This document shows positions 24,707 through 33,265 of a stretch of 50,013 nucleotides of DNA, in pieces. The notes beneath the pieces were generated by a model. It was not told where the DNA came from. It saw only the letters and a list, made by a program, of their open reading frames with translations, and made no database searches. The stretch comes from an archaeon (lineage in GTDB: Archaea; Hydrothermarchaeota; Hydrothermarchaeia; JALTZZ01): positions 1 through 50,013 of the forward strand of contig JALTZZ010000081.1 in assembly GCA_027051165.1 (NCBI GenBank), read 5' to 3'. The position numbers and the translations under genes were made by a program. Each line of letters begins with the position of its first letter. Position 1 is the stretch's first letter.

Positions 24707-26755
24707 ATGAAAAAAATGAATATTTCCGTACTTCAGAGATACATTCTTGTTATGTCTCTTGTATTCCTCTTTACAACAATTTTATACATATACGCCTACA
24801 AGCAAAGTATTTTTTATTTAGAAAAGGAGATTCAAAATGATTTTTTGATTGTATATAATAGTATTGCAGAGGAGATACGCTCTATATTTTTAAAACAAGA
24901 AAGATATATAAATGAACTGTCAAAAGAAATTAAAGAGCTTTTAAATGAAAATAGAACTGATGATGTTAAAATGATAATTGAGTTCGAAGTTCTGAAGAGA
25001 AAGCATCTAAAAGGACTTTTTCTTCTTGATAAAAATGGAAATGTTATTGCTGGTAAAGGAGATGTATCGGAAGATTTGAAGAAAAATATATACCTAAATA
25101 ACTGGATTTTTAGCAACGGTAAGCTATACTACGCAAGCCGTGCTGATGGCTACACGCTCTTAGCAGTTTATTCCGTGGAGATGTTCAACACTCCTCTGAT
25201 AGAGCATGTGAAAGATGAGATGATGTTTGATATAGCAATATTCATTGACAATGAAACGTTGTTTACAACGGATGAAACGATAAAAAAAGATCTATCTTGC
25301 AACAATATTGTTAAAGAAAAACAATATATAAAAAGTCTGTATTGCTTTGATAGATATGCGGTTTTTTTAAGATCAAACATAGAAGAGTCTTATCCGCTTT
25401 TAATATATCTAAAGAAGATAGCATTTATCCACATTCTGGTTGTTCTAATAATTCTTCTCGCATTTGGATGTGGACTGTATTTTGATGTAATAAGACCGAT
25501 AAGAAAAATAAGCAACAATCTTATGCGTGTAAATAGAGGGGAATACACGATATCAAGGATAAAACACCTATTTGACGATGAGATAAGGAATCTCGAGCTT
25601 TCGGCAAACCTTCTCTCAAGCTTTATTGAAATAGATAGGACAATGATTACAGAAAAAGATTTAAAAAAGGCTTCTAAGAGGATTATAGAAGTTATATGTG
25701 CATTTACAGATTCCGACTACGGATTTATAGAGATATATCCAAAAAGAGATAATCCTTTATTTGTTTTTTATGCTAAGAATAAAGATGCATGTAAAATTAG
25801 TTTTGAGCATAAACCTATGATATCAAAATTAAGAAAAATGAAGGAAGATTTTATTGTTATAAAGGAGCCCAAGATACCTGCTGAGCATGTAAAAATAAGA
25901 GAAGCTCTTATAATAAAGCTCAAAAATGACACTGGAATCTTGGGCGTGGGAAAGATGCACGGTTGCTATAGCAGCAAGGAAATAGATGCCATGAAGTTTA
26001 TATCCGTTCAGCTTTCAATTGCTATAGAGAGGTTTTTAAGCAGAATAGAGCTTGAAAAAGCTTATAAAAGAATTTCTGAGCTTGATGCCCTAAAGACTGC
26101 AATAATATCGAATATCAGCCATGAGCTCAAGACTCCGATAACGAACATAAAGGGTATTATAGACCTTGCCATAAAGGAGAACGATATTGAAACTATAAGA
26201 GAAGATCTAAAAGTTGCTAAGAGGAATGTATTGAGATTATTGAATTTGATAGATGATATCATCTCGTTTGCAAACTTGTTTAGGGGTGTTGTCAAAAAAT
26301 TTAAGGAGGTGAGCTTGAGAGACTTAGCGGAAGAGGCGGTGAAGGAAAAAGAAAAGTTTGCTAAAGAGAAAAATGTAAAAGTTGTGCTTAAGGTTCTTGA
26401 TGATGTCTATATAAGAGGTGATAGAGAACTTCTTAAAAGAGCTTTTCTTAATCTTATTGATAACGGAATAAAGTTTAATAGAGAAAACGGCATTCTTGAA
26501 ATTATCATAAAGAAGGAGAATGGAAATGCAATAATAACATTTAAAGATACTGGAATAGGAATTCCAGAAGATAAAATAGATGATATTTTTGAACCATTTA
26601 TGCAGCTCGACTATACTGCAAGAAGGAAATATGGCGGAACGGGGATAGGCTTAGCCCTTGTTAAAGCTGTTGTTGACGTTCACAGAGGAAAAGTAAAGGT
26701 AAAAAGCAAAGTAGGCGAGGGAACAGAATTTACGCTTGTATTTCCCTATCAGTGA
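24707..26755 (+). CDS. Membrane sensor histidine kinase with extracytoplasmic sensor and GAF-like domain
   Basis: About 682 residues. Transmembrane helix 1 is at 9-31, an extracytoplasmic sensor at about 32-235, and transmembrane helix 2 near 238-262. A HAMP-like segment is followed by a GAF-like domain (about 320-445). The HisKA box NISHELKTPITNIKG has the phospho-accepting His near residue 472, and the HATPase domain has NLIDNGIKFN, KDTGIGIPEDK and GGTGIGLALV. All catalytic boxes are intact. No response regulator is adjacent, so the output partner is unknown. ATG 24,707 is chosen because a TTTATATG box near 24,670 predicts a leaderless message there. The frame is open from 24,650. Confidence 0.88.
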   Translation: MKKMNISVLQRYILVMSLVFLFTTILYIYAYKQSIFYLEKEIQNDFLIVYNSIAEEIRSIFLKQERYINELSKEIKELLNENRTDDVKMIIEFEVLKRKHLKGLFLLDKNGNVIAGKGDVSEDLKKNIYLNNWIFSNGKLYYASRADGYTLLAVYSVEMFNTPLIEHVKDEMMFDIAIFIDNETLFTTDETIKKDLSCNNIVKEKQYIKSLYCFDRYAVFLRSNIEESYPLLIYLKKIAFIHILVVLIILLAFGCGLYFDVIRPIRKISNNLMRVNRGEYTISRIKHLFDDEIRNLELSANLLSSFIEIDRTMITEKDLKKASKRIIEVICAFTDSDYGFIEIYPKRDNPLFVFYAKNKDACKISFEHKPMISKLRKMKEDFIVIKEPKIPAEHVKIREALIIKLKNDTGILGVGKMHGCYSSKEIDAMKFISVQLSIAIERFLSRIELEKAYKRISELDALKTAIISNISHELKTPITNIKGIIDLAIKENDIETIREDLKVAKRNVLRLLNLIDDIISFANLFRGVVKKFKEVSLRDLAEEAVKEKEKFAKEKNVKVVLKVLDDVYIRGDRELLKRAFLNLIDNGIKFNRENGILEIIIKKENGNAIITFKDTGIGIPEDKIDDIFEPFMQLDYTARRKYGGTGIGLALVKAVVDVHRGKVKVKSKVGEGTEFTLVFPYQ

Positions 26756-27774
26756 GTTGAAAATGCTTTTCTAATGCTCTCTTCATATGGCTTTTTTAAA
26801 ACTCCTTTTTCGGTAATAATCCCGTCTATATATTTATTTGGCGTTACATCGAAAGCTGGGTTGATTATATCTGCACCTTCTGCAACAATCCTCTTTCCGT
26901 TGAAGAATTTCAGCTCCTCTCTACTTCTAAACTCTATTGGAATCTCATCTCCGCTCTTAATGTTTGTATCTATTGTTGATAGTGGTGCAGCAACGTAAAA
27001 CTCAACGTTGTGCTCTTTTGATACTATTGCAAGGTTGTATGTTCCTATTTTGTTCGCTGTATCTCCGTTGCTCGCAATTCTGTCAGCACCAACAATAGCT
27101 TTTGTTACTCCATATTTTTTCATAATAAATCCGCTTGCACCGTCGGGTATTACATAAACCGGGATTTTGTGATAAACGAGCTCAAAAGAAGTAAGCCTTG
27201 CTCCTTGAAGAAGAGGTCTTGTCTCGTCAGCGAAAACTTTTATACTCTTTCCCTCTTTAAATGCCTGAATTATTACACCCAAAGCGGTGCCGTAGTAGCC
27301 AGCGGTAGCTAAAACACCAGTGTTGCAGTGCGTAATTATGACATCACCATCTTCTATAAGCTTAGCACCTTCTAAGGCAATTTTTTTGTCAACTTCCCTA
27401 TTCTCCTCATAAACCTTGCTTGCTTCTTCAATTGCAGCTTTTGCCGGATTTCTCGATTTTTTAGCCCTCTCCAAGACTCTATCTATTGCCCAAAAAAGAT
27501 TAACTGCAGTGGGTCTTGTTGACTTGAGAATGTTTCCTGCTTTTTCAAGCTCCTTCAATACTTCACTGCTGTCTTTTTCAATATTCTTTTTTGCCACAAG
27601 GGCTAAGCCGAATGCAGCTGCCACACCTAAGGCTGGTGCGCCTCTTATGCTCAAATTTTTTATTGCTTTAGCTAAGCATTCTATATCATAGCACCTTAAA
27701 TATTCAAGAGCCTCAGGAAGCTTAGTTTGATCAATAAGTTCTATATAATCTTCTTTTAATTCAATAACCTTCAT
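26749..27774 (-). CDS. mtnA: S-methyl-5-thioribose-1-phosphate isomerase
   Basis: An eIF2B-like isomerase that turns methylthioribose-1-phosphate into the ribulose form in methionine salvage. The signature pieces are NLSIRGAPALGVAAAFG, THCNTGVLATAGYYGTALG with the catalytic Cys, DETRPLLQGARLTSFEL and VGADRIASNGDTANKIGTYN with the catalytic Asp. Length (341) fits MtnA rather than the shorter ribose-1,5-bisphosphate isomerase, though archaeal members can overlap in substrate. ATG 27,774 is preferred because AGGTGA lies five bases before it, and a GTG nine bases upstream falls inside that ribosome site. The 3' end overlaps the histidine kinase by seven bases. Confidence 0.9.
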   Translation of the reverse strand: MKVIELKEDYIELIDQTKLPEALEYLRCYDIECLAKAIKNLSIRGAPALGVAAAFGLALVAKKNIEKDSSEVLKELEKAGNILKSTRPTAVNLFWAIDRVLERAKKSRNPAKAAIEEASKVYEENREVDKKIALEGAKLIEDGDVIITHCNTGVLATAGYYGTALGVIIQAFKEGKSIKVFADETRPLLQGARLTSFELVYHKIPVYVIPDGASGFIMKKYGVTKAIVGADRIASNGDTANKIGTYNLAIVSKEHNVEFYVAAPLSTIDTNIKSGDEIPIEFRSREELKFFNGKRIVAEGADIINPAFDVTPNKYIDGIITEKGVLKKPYEESIRKAFSTH

Positions 27775-27828
27775 AACTTTCACCTTTTAAAAACGGTCCA
27801 TATACTAAATATAAAAAAATAAAAGAAG

Positions 27829-28665
27829 TTATTCAAATGCCGGACAGCTCCTAACTATAAATACGTTTGTCTCTGCGTGTGCTACCACGGCTAAGGATAC
27901 ATGCCCCATTAGCAGCCTCTGAAGCTTGCTTAAACCACGGGAACCTAAGAGCACTAAGTCGTAGTTCTTGGATTCTTCTATTATAGTATCTCTCACGCTT
28001 CCCACTTTTATAAGCTTTTCAGCAGAAATTCCATATTCTTCTGCAATTTTTACACCATTTTCAACGTTTTTCTCAGCTATTTCTTTAAGCTCTTCTTCTC
28101 TTGCAACAGACATTACTGTAAGCTTTGCGTTTAAATTCTTTGCTACATACGCACCTATTTTAACAGCACACTCTGCAAGCTTTGATCCGTCTGTGCATAC
28201 GAGAATGTTCTTTATATCTGTTTTCTTCTTGACTATAAGAACTGGAATTTTGGAATATTCTGCAACCTTACCGGAGACGCTTCCCAATATTGCACGCTGT
28301 ATTCCAGTAGCACCCGAGGTTCCTACTACTGCGAAGTCGTAATTTCCTTCATCTATCTCATTTAATATCTCCCTTGCAGGATCCCCAACAACGGACTTCG
28401 TTTCTACTTTTATACCTTCTAACGCCTTTTTTACCTTTTCAAAGACCTTTTCAGCAACCCATTCTACACCGAACATCTTGGCAATCGTTTCCCCACTTGG
28501 ACCAGCTGGAATGTTGAGAAGTGAATAGTATCTCTTTGGAACTTCCGGCGCAACATACATCGCTGTCACTTCACCGTTCAACGCCTTTATAACTTGTCTT
28601 GAGACTACGAGAAGATTATCAAGGTGTTCAGCAGGAAATACCCCAAGAAGGAATTTTGTTTTCAT
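27829..28665 (-). CDS. Tandem universal stress protein (two UspA domains)
   Basis: 278 residues with two UspA folds in a row. Each has the ATP-binding G-2x-G-9x-G-(S/T) motif: VGTSGATGIQRAILGSVS in the first and LGSRGLSKLQRLLMGHVS in the second. VCTDGSKLAECAVKIG begins the second domain. ATP-binding Usp proteins often regulate the transporter encoded beside them. Here the gene follows the SLC13 transporter by 17 bases in the same direction and probably shares its message. Confidence 0.88.
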   Translation of the reverse strand: MKTKFLLGVFPAEHLDNLLVVSRQVIKALNGEVTAMYVAPEVPKRYYSLLNIPAGPSGETIAKMFGVEWVAEKVFEKVKKALEGIKVETKSVVGDPAREILNEIDEGNYDFAVVGTSGATGIQRAILGSVSGKVAEYSKIPVLIVKKKTDIKNILVCTDGSKLAECAVKIGAYVAKNLNAKLTVMSVAREEELKEIAEKNVENGVKIAEEYGISAEKLIKVGSVRDTIIEESKNYDLVLLGSRGLSKLQRLLMGHVSLAVVAHAETNVFIVRSCPAFE

Positions 28666-28682
28666 TTTTCTACCACCTCATA

Positions 28683-30485
28683 TTATTCCATCGCTTTCAT
28701 AGCCTCTGATGCTGTGGCTAAGAGTTCCTCTGGGAATCCTACTACACTGAATACTATGACAAATGTAACAATCCACATTATTGCTAAGCTCAGTATGAAG
28801 ATCCCTATTCCGTATTTTATGAAATCTGTGGAGCTGAGTATTCTCTCTCCCGTATCTGGATATCTACCCAGTGCGTAAACAATGACGTTGTTTGGTGTTC
28901 CTATTACAAGCACGTGAGCAAAGCTTGTTGCAAATGCTGTTGCCAATCCTACAGCCCAAGGTTCTGCTGGATTTCCGCTTAGTATTCCCATTGGGAGTGT
29001 TATTGGACCGAGAAGTGCTGTTGTTGCCGCATCACTCATGAAGTTTGTTATTGTTGCACTTAAAAGGCTTGCAAATACCCATAATGCCAAGCCCTTTGGC
29101 TCAACGAACGTTGATATGAAGTTCATGAACCCCTGTGCGATCCAGAGGGCAGCACCGGTCTCTTTCATGAAAGCACCCAAGCCGAGTGCTCCTACGTAGA
29201 CGAACCATGCATCCCATGCAATTCCCTTGAGCATTTTCTCCCAGTTGACTATTCGTAGGAAAACTGGTGCAAGCATTGCGAAGAGCGAAGCAGCTCCTAA
29301 ACCACCTAATTCAAAGTGCTCACCGAATATCCAAAGGGCAAGCGTTATTGTAAGTATGGCTGCGACAAGCTTTTCCTCCCTTGTCATTGGTCCTCTCTTC
29401 TTTATTTCCTCTTTTATAGCTTCTATACCGGGAGTCAAATCTTTAACTCTTGGCTTGAATATCGTCATCGCATAGAGTGCTACTGCCAATCCCAAGACTG
29501 GAACCATGGGTAAGCCATAAACCATCCATTGTCCAAAGCTCATCGGAACACCATACTCTTCGAAATACTGAAGCATTATAGCGTTTCTTGCACCAGCGGC
29601 TGGAGAACCGGGTCCACCAACGTTCATTGCCCATGTGAGCGTTAAAAGGAGCATCTTAGCCAGAACTGGATCGTGCTGAACCTTACCTCCTCTGCTTGCA
29701 GCTTTTACCGCACCGTAGTAAATGCTTGCCATAACTGGGGCTAAGAACGCTGCCAACGCGTGTGCAGATATGAAAGCTCCTACGATGGGCATTATTATTG
29801 CAATTGCAAATATTGGACCTCTAAATCCGTGTGCCCATCCCAATATAGAAGCCGCTATCCTGCTGTGCAAGCCAACCTCCGTAACGATGTATCCAAGAGC
29901 CAAGACACCGAGTATGAAGAATACTGCATCTCCCATGAAGTTCTTTGCTATATCGCTTGCACTTGGTCCGTCGAGCCTGAATATATATCCTATAAGCGGT
30001 ATAAGCATTGCAGCTGCTCCTATGGGCACAGCCTCCGTTGCAAAGAAGAGTATCGCCATTACTACGAGTGCAACTACCACCTTGGCTTTGAACGCTGCCT
30101 CTTTAGATATTACTTTTATCCACTCTTCACTCTGTGCTATCTTCTCTCTCCACTCCTTCTTTGAGAATATCTTTTCCTCTATTATTTTTATTTTCTCTTC
30201 TTTGTTGTTTGCCTTGGATAATAGTTCATCGAGCTTCTTTTGATCTTCCTCTGATAGCTTTATTTTCCCTGCCTGATATAAGTATAGAAAATCCTCCGGC
30301 TTGCCGACGATATTCTTCTCTACAAACATCTTTTCCGCATAGCCGTTATCCTTCACAACATTATACAAGCTCTGAGGCGTTGGAGCAGCAACAATTGCAA
30401 TAAAAAGCAAAAAACCAAGAGCTGTCCATAACTTTTTGTGTGCAAGCAATCCCTTATGTTCAATCGCATGCTCCTCTTCTACCAT
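28683..30485 (-). CDS. SLC13/DASS-family anion:Na+ symporter-like permease
   Basis: 600 residues. After a short N-terminal tail and one helix there is a hydrophilic insert (residues about 45-130, rich in Lys and Glu), then the transporter core. Its SLC13 features include AILFFATEAVPIGAAAMLIP, a MNVGGPGSPAAGARNAI loop that replaces the usual SNT substrate motif in the first half, and SATITNFMSDAATTALLGPI (a second-half TNFMSDAA motif). VIGTPNNVIVYALG follows. The family imports sulfate, dicarboxylates or related anions with sodium. The large insert after helix 1 is unusual. A GGGGTGA ribosome site precedes ATG 30,485. Confidence 0.85.
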   Translation of the reverse strand: MVEEEHAIEHKGLLAHKKLWTALGFLLFIAIVAAPTPQSLYNVVKDNGYAEKMFVEKNIVGKPEDFLYLYQAGKIKLSEEDQKKLDELLSKANNKEEKIKIIEEKIFSKKEWREKIAQSEEWIKVISKEAAFKAKVVVALVVMAILFFATEAVPIGAAAMLIPLIGYIFRLDGPSASDIAKNFMGDAVFFILGVLALGYIVTEVGLHSRIAASILGWAHGFRGPIFAIAIIMPIVGAFISAHALAAFLAPVMASIYYGAVKAASRGGKVQHDPVLAKMLLLTLTWAMNVGGPGSPAAGARNAIMLQYFEEYGVPMSFGQWMVYGLPMVPVLGLAVALYAMTIFKPRVKDLTPGIEAIKEEIKKRGPMTREEKLVAAILTITLALWIFGEHFELGGLGAASLFAMLAPVFLRIVNWEKMLKGIAWDAWFVYVGALGLGAFMKETGAALWIAQGFMNFISTFVEPKGLALWVFASLLSATITNFMSDAATTALLGPITLPMGILSGNPAEPWAVGLATAFATSFAHVLVIGTPNNVIVYALGRYPDTGERILSSTDFIKYGIGIFILSLAIMWIVTFVIVFSVVGFPEELLATASEAMKAME

Positions 30486-30604
30486 CTACTCACCCCATTT
30501 TTAATTTCTTGACAATTAATAATTACAAAACCACAAACTCTTTCATAAACAAGATAACTATTTAAAATTTATTTGAAGTAGATGTTTAGAGAGGGTTATG
30601 AGCT

Positions 30605-31225
30605 ATGAAAAAAAAGGAGCTTGAGATGATACTGGAGAAATGCAGAGGATATATTGAACCTAAGGTGGAGCTTGAGCAGTATGTAACACCGAGCAATATA
30701 GCTGCTGAAGTTATCTACTTAGCCTATATGAAGGGTGATATAGAAGGTCTCAAAGTAGCGGATTTTGGATGCGGAACAGCGAAGCTGAGCATTGGCATTG
30801 CATTTTTTAATCCAGAGCTTGTTGTAGGATTAGAAATTGATAAGCATGCACTCAGCGTTGCAAAAGAGAACTACTCAATGTTTAAGAGAGAACATGAGAT
30901 GAGCGAAATATACTTCCTTTTATCAGATGTTAGGAAGCCGTGTATAAAAAAAGTAGATACCGTTGTTCAGAATCCGCCCTTTGGCGTTCACAACAGAGGT
31001 TTGGATATTGTTTTTCTTAAAAGAGCCTTGGAAGTGGCTGATGTTGTATATTCAATTCACAAACTTGAAACAAAAGAATATATTTTTAGATATGTTAATA
31101 AAAATAAATTGGGATATATAACAGACTATATGGAGAGGACAATAGCACTGCCAAGAATGTATAAATTTCACAGAAAAGAGAGAAAAAATGTCAGGATCAT
31201 CATTCTAAGGATAGAAAAGAGGTGA
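30605..31225 (+). CDS. METTL5-like RNA adenine-N6 methyltransferase
   Basis: 206 residues with a Rossmann SAM-binding fold: VADFGCGTAKLSIGI (motif I), LEIDKHAL (motif II) and VVQNPPFGVH, the NPPF catalytic motif of N6-adenine methyltransferases. The YVTPSNIAAEVIYLA opening is typical of the archaeal METTL5-like family, whose eukaryotic member modifies small-subunit rRNA. It starts the RNA-metabolism operon, and its end is four bases before or at the ribosome site of csl4. Confidence 0.88.
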   Translation: MKKKELEMILEKCRGYIEPKVELEQYVTPSNIAAEVIYLAYMKGDIEGLKVADFGCGTAKLSIGIAFFNPELVVGLEIDKHALSVAKENYSMFKREHEMSEIYFLLSDVRKPCIKKVDTVVQNPPFGVHNRGLDIVFLKRALEVADVVYSIHKLETKEYIFRYVNKNKLGYITDYMERTIALPRMYKFHRKERKNVRIIILRIEKR

Positions 31226-31230
31226 TAACA

Positions 31231-31791
31231 ATGAAAAAAGTTGTTTTTATAGGGGAAGAAATAGCAAATCTTGAAGAATTTTTACCGGGCAAAAACACGT
31301 ATGAAGACAACGGAAAAATTTATGCAAGCACTATAGGGACAATTTCAATTGATATGAAAGAAAGAAAGATAAATGTTATTCCCAAGAACGATATACCCGA
31401 AATTAAGGAAAACGACATTGTGATTGGCGTTGTTGAGGAGGTTAAGGAAAAGTTTATAATAGTAAATATACTGAAGAAGAAGGGAGCAAAAAGAAGTTTT
31501 CCAAAAAAGATTACCGGATTGCTACACATATCAAAAATAAAAAATGGTTTCGTAAGCGACATTGCAATGGAATTCAACTTGGGAGATATAATTTTGGCTA
31601 AGGTTGTTAATTCTAAGAGAACACCGGTGCTCCTCTCTACGATGGAGGATGATTTTGGTGTTATAAAGGCTTTTTGCTATGCATGCAACACACCTTTAAC
31701 TCTCAACGAAAACAAGCTTAAGTGCGAGAGATGCGGAAGGGTGGAGGTTAGAAAGATATCCAAGAATTATGGGAAAGGAATAAACTGGTAG
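31231..31791 (+). CDS. csl4: Exosome complex RNA-binding protein Csl4
   Basis: 186 residues in three parts. The N-terminal strand domain begins KKVVFIGEEIANLEEF. The S1 RNA-binding domain includes ENDIVIGVVEEV, GLLHISKIKNG and GDIILAKVVN. The C-terminal zinc ribbon has CYACNTPL and CERCGRVE. Csl4 caps the archaeal exosome and recruits RNA substrates and DnaG. ATG 31,231 follows AGGTGATAAC, and a GTG at 31,222 is part of that ribosome site. Twelve bases separate it from rpo11. Confidence 0.92.
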   Translation: MKKVVFIGEEIANLEEFLPGKNTYEDNGKIYASTIGTISIDMKERKINVIPKNDIPEIKENDIVIGVVEEVKEKFIIVNILKKKGAKRSFPKKITGLLHISKIKNGFVSDIAMEFNLGDIILAKVVNSKRTPVLLSTMEDDFGVIKAFCYACNTPLTLNENKLKCERCGRVEVRKISKNYGKGINW

Positions 31792-31802
31792 ATGGTGGTG
31801 AT

Positions 31803-32249
31803 ATGGAGATAAAAGTATTAAGGGAGAGAATCGATGAAATAGAATTTGAAATAAAGGGGGAAGACCATACCCTCTGCAATCCTCTAAGAAAGGTTTTGGA
31901 CAAAAACGAAAAAGTTGAGTTCGCAACTTATAGAATAGAGCATCCTCTGCTAAGCAGTCCAGTCTTCTATGTTAAAATAAAGACAAGGAAGAAGGAGCCA
32001 AAGCTCAGCAGCATAGTTAAGAATAAGGATGATTTGGAGAAACTAAAGGAATATGGGATAGAAAGTGTCTATGAACTTGCAAATGCAAATCCGGATGATA
32101 TCACCGATATCGAGAAAATAGGAGAATATATAAAGAAGGCAAAGAAGTATGAAAGTGAGGTGAGGAAGGTAATAAGAGAGTCTCTTAAAGATTTTCAGAA
32201 GATATTTGAAGAGATAAAAAATGAATTTAAAAAGCAAGTTAAACATTGA
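31803..32249 (+). CDS. rpo11: RNA polymerase subunit Rpo11 (RpoL) with an HhH-like insertion
   Basis: The N-terminal two thirds of a normal Rpo11 are clear: GEDHTLCNPLRKVL, VEFATYRIEHPLLSSP and FYVKIKTRKKEPKL. This subunit pairs with Rpo3 in the assembly platform of RNA polymerase. It is 148 residues against the usual 90-100. About 50 residues (roughly 66-118) sit before the final helix, including LKEYGIESVYELANANPDD and IEKIGEYIKKAKKYES, which read like a helix-hairpin-helix element as in RadA or NusA-type proteins. The last helix (IRESLKDFQKIFEEIKNEF) matches the usual Rpo11 C-terminus. It overlaps the next gene by 29 bases. Confidence 0.88.
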   Translation: MEIKVLRERIDEIEFEIKGEDHTLCNPLRKVLDKNEKVEFATYRIEHPLLSSPVFYVKIKTRKKEPKLSSIVKNKDDLEKLKEYGIESVYELANANPDDITDIEKIGEYIKKAKKYESEVRKVIRESLKDFQKIFEEIKNEFKKQVKH

Positions 32250-32616
32250 AAGTATTCTTTATTTTTCTCCACTTGGGGACAGCTTTGTAAACTTTATATA
32301 TTCCTTAGCTCTATCAAAGGTTATAGAAAAGCCCGTGAGCAAGAGGGTAAGCAACGAGACCCTCTATCAAGCCTTCAACACTACTCCTTTAAAGGAGTTA
32401 AAAATAAGAGGCAAGCACAAAATAGCAGATTTTGTAGAATCATTTATATTTTATGCATGGCACAAAAAATTCATCTCTATACATGAATGCGTAGATGTGC
32501 TGGAAAAAAACTTAATAAAAGAAAAACTTAAAGAAAGTTCAATAAGGGCTTTTACAGAGCTAATTAATGTTATAATTGAGAGAATACTAAAGGAAGGTTG
32601 TATAAATGAAAGCTAA
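32221..32616 (+). CDS. Archaeal RNase III-like family protein
   Basis: 131 residues, helical. FSPLGDSFVNFIYSLALSK resembles the RNase III signature with its acidic metal ligand, and ETLYQAFNTT, GKHKIADFVESFIFYAWH and IIERILKEG follow. This fits the small archaeal family related to the RNase III fold without a dsRNA-binding domain. Whether it cuts RNA is unknown: the usual double acidic signature is reduced. It lies in the operon of RNA-processing genes between rpo11 and DUF531, with overlaps on both sides. Confidence 0.5.
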   Translation: MNLKSKLNIESILYFSPLGDSFVNFIYSLALSKVIEKPVSKRVSNETLYQAFNTTPLKELKIRGKHKIADFVESFIFYAWHKKFISIHECVDVLEKNLIKEKLKESSIRAFTELINVIIERILKEGCINES

Positions 32617-33154
32617 GAGAAAAATTGGTAGAGTTACGATAGGGCTTTACAACACTTACGATAGGAGCAGGATTCACGATATACATATAAGAACAATTGC
32701 AAGAGCTTCTCCAATATGCTATGCATTTGATATGAACTTGGCACTCTTCGGATTTCCATTTAAGGATAAGCAGAGTAGCATTGTAGAGGAGCTGTCAAGC
32801 TCAACAACGATTTCTGATGGAGTTTATATAAAAAAGCTTTACGATGAAGGAAGGTTGCTATTTTTTGATTTCGTAGAAAGGGGATTTCCGCCTCAGCTTG
32901 GAATTATTGTTGCAACAACATCAAAACCAGATGAAAAGAAATCTATAAAATTTTCAGAGCTTGTAGATATTTGTCTTGGCGGAAAAAGCATTGCACTTAT
33001 TATAGGACTTGGGAGGAAAGGTTTGCCAAGCAATGTAAAGCAGATAGCAGACTATCATCTCGATATAACGTCAAAGAGAATCTCTCTCGAAACATGCACG
33101 GCTATAGGTGCGATTCCTGCAATGCTTTATACAGCACTCTTCATGCAAAAATAG
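32606..33154 (+). CDS. DUF531 family protein (SPOUT-like)
   Basis: 182 residues. The conserved archaeal DUF531 pattern is clear: GRVTIGLYNTYDRSRIHDIH, ARASPICYAFDMNLALFGFP, IIVATTSKPDEKKSI, LIIGLGRKGLP and ISLETCTAIGAIPAMLYTAL. The last two blocks look like the SAM-binding trefoil knot of SPOUT RNA methyltransferases, so an RNA methyltransferase role is plausible but unproven. It ends 37 bases before tRNA-Pro and overlaps the RNase III-like gene by 11 bases. Confidence 0.8.
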   Translation: MKAKRKIGRVTIGLYNTYDRSRIHDIHIRTIARASPICYAFDMNLALFGFPFKDKQSSIVEELSSSTTISDGVYIKKLYDEGRLLFFDFVERGFPPQLGIIVATTSKPDEKKSIKFSELVDICLGGKSIALIIGLGRKGLPSNVKQIADYHLDITSKRISLETCTAIGAIPAMLYTALFMQK

Positions 33155-33191
33155 TTAATGATGTCATGTATAAGCTTTTCTTGGGGAATTT

Positions 33192-33265
33192 GGGGCCATA
33201 GGGTAGCTTGGTGATCCTTCGGGCTTTGGGAGCCCGAGACCCCGGTTCAAATCCGGGTGGCCCCA
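33192..33265 (+). tRNA. tRNA-Pro (anticodon UGG)
   Basis: A complete 74-base cloverleaf. The acceptor GGGGCCA pairs with TGGCCCC, with discriminator A. The anticodon arm CGGGC-TTTGGGA-GCCCG places TGG at the anticodon. The T arm is CCGGG-TTCAAAT-CCCGG. No CCA is encoded and no intron is seen. Its 3' end is the exact border of a truncated IS, so the region beyond it is foreign. Confidence 0.95.

Noticed and set aside
29722-30243. Antisense gene opposite the SLC13 transporter
   Set aside because: The long open frame is a by-product of the transporter's codon usage. The product is low in complexity and has no recognisable motif.
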